From Anastrepha obliqua (taxonomy: Eukaryota; Arthropoda; Insecta; Diptera; Tephritidae), in assembly GCF_027943255.1 (NCBI RefSeq), contig NC_072896.1, forward strand, positions 558,001 to 622,000: 64,000 nucleotides of DNA. The letters are read 5' to 3'. Below the pieces are notes generated by a model. It saw nothing but the letters and a program-made list of their open reading frames with translations. It was not told where the DNA came from and did not search any database. Below are positions 60,038 through 64,000 of this stretch, in pieces; the first letter of the stretch is position 1; the number at the start of each line of letters is the position of its first letter. The translations under genes were made by a program, and so were the position numbers.

Positions 60038-62552
60038 TATTATATATAGGGGAAGTTTGAGAATTAAGGTTCGCACTTCTATTTTGCAAAACTATAATAT
60101 TTTTTTTTACAAAACTACAAATTGTTATAAACTTTTAACCCTTTGCCTTTGATGCCGCCACAGTGGCGGCATTTGTAAGTCGTCGTAAAAGTCGGTGTCA
60201 CCAGTTTAGCGGCAAGATGTCATTAACGGGAAAGGAAAAATTTCCGAGATCAGTTTAATATCAGCGGCTTAGGTTAGGTTGGACTTGGCTGATTCTGTAG
60301 ATCGCACATAGACCAGAAATTGATACAAAGTGTAGTGTACTTGGGATGACTAGAAAGCTGTTCTGTTAAACACAATACATAAATCAGTTTCAACAAATTC
60401 TGTGTTTTCGTATATTTATATATTTGCGTTAAATCACTAAGGGACAAGTAACTCCGAAAAGCTAAATTTGTTCCGAGTAGCTGGTACTGTTATCAAAGAA
60501 ATTTTCCGTTCGCAAAGCGCTAAAATGGAGGCGATTTGTGTGTGTAAACACTTCATTTTTTCAAAAGGCTTCAAAAAACAAATTATGATGGAAAATGTTT
60601 ATTGAAAGAAGTGTTAAACTAGTCCCAATTGCAAAATTTTATTTTCGTTAAATTAGGAGTAGCTCCGTCATCCTGTATGTTCTCTGGACTGAACCCCCAT
60701 GGGGTGAGAAATTTGCGTCGAGTGTTGAGGCCGTCGACGAACTTTAAAAGGCTTAAAGGTTGCATTGTTTCGCTTTATTTAGAGGCCATCGAAAAAGTAG
60801 AGAATAAAAATAAATAAAACAATAAACAAAAAAAAGTAATGTTCAGTAACTTACTGATATGCACATACTTTGCATGACAATCGTGCTATGTTTTGGCAGG
60901 GACCACAAGTAGAATTTGTTTGAGTGGTTTTACAAAATCCGTTAAACCATTTTAACTCATTAGTCGAGTATGAAAAATTACCCATAATTAATTTGCATGC
61001 GTAATTGTTAATTTATTTGCTATACTGCAACAACGCAAGGGAGGCAACGATTTCGCGTAACTTCCCTTTAAAGCACTTCGTGCTTGATTGGGTAGCTCCC
61101 TTCAGTTCCTGTACGCCATCTATTGTTGTTTGTTATGTGTTGTGCGCCGCGTGCAATTTCGTCAATTCTGCGCACATAATATTTTGTGCAAAAAATTAGC
61201 TTTTTTGTTTTTCCTCGTAGAAATTTTGTTATTGTGACTATCGTTGTTGCGCCATTAATTCTCACTCCCACAACAAAGCAGCGACGCTCTGTCATTGTTG
61301 TGCTTGTGGTCGGTTTATTCGTTAGCGCCGTTGCTGTTGGTGCTATTGCATATAGTATGTGAATGCAAATGTTTTGATTTCTGCTGATGCTGCTGACGTT
61401 GATGCTAGCTGCTTTAGCTGTTTTTACTGTTATTCGTTTTGCTTGTGTGCTCTACCCATTTCCCTCTCATTTGCTCTCGTACAATGTTTTTTTTTTCGAT
61501 TTTGACAGAGCTCACCGCCCGCTTCCATAGACATAATTAGTGTTGTTGTTGGCCGGTTGGTTGTTGGGTGTTACCGACATCATTTTTGCATGTGGCATTT
61601 TCGGGTAAACAAAAGACCACAACCGCTGCTGGTTTGTGGTTGTGCGCATTTTGCACATTTGCGGTTGATGCGGTTGCATTTCGTTGTTTTCACAATTGTT
61701 GTTATGTTTGCTGCCCGAATTTCTGATATTGACATTATCTTTTGTTGTTGTGTTAAATTCGATTTTGCCCTCACTGCCTATACTACAAATGCGAAGCCTT
61801 GCAGAGTGGAGTTTAAATAAAACTTGAAATGTCACATCAATTGCGGTTTATTCTTTGTTGTATTCGACTGTTTTGGTTGCACGTGCATAAAAATCTATAC
61901 TTTTTTGTTTCAGTTAAGTAGTTCATATGTATGTATATGTAGGTGGGTACATATTCTGGGAGGTGGTAGGTAGTTTTAAAATCAAATTTTCCCAGTATTT
62001 GCTAATTTGCTCGATTGTAGAAGTAAGATAGCAGGGCTTAGTCATAATAAGTGTTTTAATCTGGGGAATGTACAAGTCATTAATGAGTTTCCGCCTAGAA
62101 AACCTGGAAACCAGAAAATTTGAGCCGTTCACAATTAAATTCAAATGGCCTGGTTTGATTTATAAATTACTTGTATTATGGCAAATATCGACATTTTATT
62201 CTTGTGTTGCCATAATATTTTGTCCATGCCATGTGCCGAAAATTTTCTTCAATATTCGTCTTTTCGAAAATATGAAAACTTCATACTGAAACTTTCTTCT
62301 TACAGATTTCATATTCATTCAAACCGATATACCGAAAGCGAACCGAAGTTAGAAGTTTACAACATTTAGAAAGTAAAATTAAGAGATATATTCTTTGAAC
62401 CCATTTTGATAAAATAAAGTCTATCCATAAAAGCACATATTTTCCTAAGCTGAGTTCAAGTCAAGATTTCGAGCATCCCTGCTGAAATTTCAAACATTGC
62501 GTGAGTGAGCCACAACCATAGCCAAGTATTTTTCATCGAAGTCGTAAATGCT
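60038..62552. other. Gene-free stretch
   Basis: Holds a perfect palindrome (60152-60172, separate entry), an AGGTTAGGTTGGACTTGG word (60270-60287) of a kind common in fly genomes, and a 62-codon unrecognised frame at 60629-60817 (+). No gene was built. Confidence 0.5.
60152..60172. repeat. Perfect 10-bp palindrome
   Basis: ATGCCGCCAC, one central A, then GTGGCGGCAT. GC-rich stem in AT-rich DNA. Confidence 0.85.
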
Positions 62553-62555
62553 TCA

Positions 62556-62859
62556 AAACGACTTTAATGAGGAATGCTTTTGCTGTCTCACCCGTTCGCA
62601 CCAGATGCTTCCATAAAGATAGTTTCTCCCATATTTACCATCTACCGCCTCATAAATGAGTTGCGTGCGCAGTTCTTCTTTAACATTTTGGATGCGATAT
62701 TTAAGGGTTTCGCAAGTTTTCTTGGCTTCTAACTCATTTCCGCTGCTTTCGGTTGTTTCTATGGATGCATTCGCCGTCTACTTTTGGTGCTGGCAAACCG
62801 TTTTTAGGGCGAGGATTTTTTCCTGCAGATGAAATTAAATTGTCATCACCCGACGTGGA
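62556..62859 (-). pseudogene. Coding-like stretch with a one-base frameshift, unknown protein
   Basis: On the minus strand, 62859-62776 is open and reads STSGDDNLISSAGKNPRP, then KNGLPAPKVD. From 62774 the neighbouring frame is open to a TGA at 62555-62553 and reads ANASIETTESSGNELEAKK, then CETLKYRIQNVKEELRTQ and YGRNYLYGSIWCERVRQ. Leaving out one G of GGCG (62775) joins them into about 101 codons with non-AT-biased composition. A CAG acceptor lies at 62823-62825 and a GTGAGA donor-like word after WCER. It could be an exon with a sequence error, a decayed gene or chance. Protein not recognised. Confidence 0.35.
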
Positions 62860-64000
62860 TTACCACTAACGTTAGAGTGCTTTTCATCAAGCCTGAAGCC
62901 TGAAGTTTTGATGCATGTAGCTAAGAAATCATCTCAATTATTGCTTATTGCAATACCAATGGTTTCTAATTGACAGAGCTAAAAATAATACAGAATGTGG
63001 ACAAAGAGCGTGCGTGTTTCGCTCCCATCAGCAAATGAATATCTATGTCACAATATTCGTCAGTATTTGTTTCCTTAAAAAAGATGAAAAAAAACAAAAG
63101 AAAATGATGCAAAACTAAAATTGAACAAATTCCTGACAAATTGGAATTTTCTATAGTTTTAAGCCGGAGCACCCTGCGCCACTCGGCACCTCCTGCAGCG
63201 TTTCATTTTACTTACACACTTTCTTTGTTGGCCTTTTCATTCGACTTTGCTGCTGCTGGTTTCGCCTTGCAATGCTTGATTTGCTCATTGTTCTTTTGTG
63301 TGTATTTTCCGCACACAAAATTGAAAAATGGAAGTTTACAACAATTGCAATTTGTTTCTGGCCACATGCGAGCAACAACGAATTTGGGGGCAGTAGGGAA
63401 CAAGCAGTATTCTGTTGAGCCTTTGTGTCAATGAGGTGGCTGATCGCTGGAGTATGAGGGCATGGCTGCGGTTGCTGTCGCAACATGATTGAGGGCGGTT
63501 AGTGTGACTTTGCGAAAGTTTTTTACATACTGAACGAACCAACTTCGATATGCTGCCTTTGCCCACATGCCTGTGTGCGTTGGTCCCTTGCACTCGAAAC
63601 AAAAAAGTTGGGTGTGATAATGTGCGCTGGCTTAGTCGTTGCCGGCACTTATGCATTCTGTTGCTATGTAATTGGTGTTGTTCTTGTTGTTATTACTGCG
63701 ATGTTACAGAACTTCTATTGCTTGCTTTATTGGTTTTATTGTTGCTTTTGCTATGCTGTGGGTGTCATTCGACATGACCAGCAGACTGTTTGGGCGTTTT
63801 TGGTTAAAGCGTTGCTTTTTGTTGGCGGATATGCAGAGATCAACGTAGTATGCCATCCACCGGAAGGAAATGCTTAGTGTGAAACACAGGGTGGTCGTGC
63901 TAATGTGCTTACTCATATGGAATTGGTTTTGTTTGCGCTGCCCAATAGTGATTTATACTTCAGCAATGAATGATTGTTAAAAAAGGAGAGTGTTGGGAGA
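62860..64000. other. Gene-free stretch to the window end
   Basis: TTGTTG/TGCTGC-rich segments around 63240-63780 give overlapping frames on both strands with no recognisable domain. No exon was supported. Confidence 0.5.

Noticed and set aside
60629..60817. 62-codon frame as a small gene
   Set aside because: Fair composition, but no homologous motif, splice context or regulatory support visible.
63141..63877. Overlapping frames rich in Cys, Leu and Val near the window end
   Set aside because: Produced by TTGTTG/TGCTGC-rich low-complexity DNA; open in several frames at once.

Overview
This is AT-rich, intron-rich eukaryotic DNA from an insect, most likely a brachyceran fly and plausibly a tephritid fruit fly. 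The organism call is inference from gene structure and repeat families; no marker gene settles it. Two host genes can be assembled exon by exon, both on the minus strand. The first is a complete ten-exon gene for Ndf/GLYR1 (N-PAC), the PWWP plus dehydrogenase-fold chromatin protein, CDS 33689 to 28576, 592 aa. The second is a complete six-exon CRAL-TRIO lipid-carrier gene, CDS 40711 to 36854, 272 aa. They lie in tandem about 3.2 kb apart. No functional link between them is implied.

Most of the rest is an archive of mobile DNA. From left to right: a MITE (3.1 kb); an A-rich repeat (5.5 kb); a MITE (8.4 kb); a 296-bp Helitron end-pair (8.8 kb); a TTAA-flanked MITE (9.4 kb); mariner and Tc1 relics (13.4 and 15.6 kb); a 5'-truncated Jockey-like LINE with a 13-bp target duplication (21.3 kb); a hAT with CCCGGGAT-rich ends (22.7 kb); a MITE inside an Ndf intron (31.4 kb); a LINE reverse-transcriptase fragment (34.3 kb); a MITE (35.4 kb); a mariner deletion derivative and a MITE inside a CRAL-TRIO intron (37.1-37.8 kb); a sister mariner derivative (42.3 kb); a TTAA MITE (44.3 kb); a second LINE fragment (45.1 kb); a decayed mariner with both ends (46.9 kb); a tRNA-derived SINE (50.4 kb); an inverted-repeat element (51.05 kb) broken by a nearly intact 2.9-kb hAT (51.8-54.7 kb); a hAT MITE with the same terminal sequence (55.9 kb); and a 2.3-kb Helitron holding a 12-unit minisatellite (57.7-60.0 kb).

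The strongest observations are these. (1) The 51.8-kb hAT has a perfect 8-bp target duplication and a three-exon transposase reading frame broken by one in-frame stop. (2) That hAT and the 55.9-kb MITE share an 11-bp terminal repeat, but their subterminal repeat words differ (TAGCTC against TAGCGAC). (3) The large Helitron has an A/B/C higher-order minisatellite and a captured-looking segment. (4) A coding-like stretch near 62.7 kb reads through two frames joined by a one-base shift. No CRISPR array, bacterial operon, tRNA, rRNA or viral gene was recognised. Most other open frames look like chance frames in AT-rich DNA.
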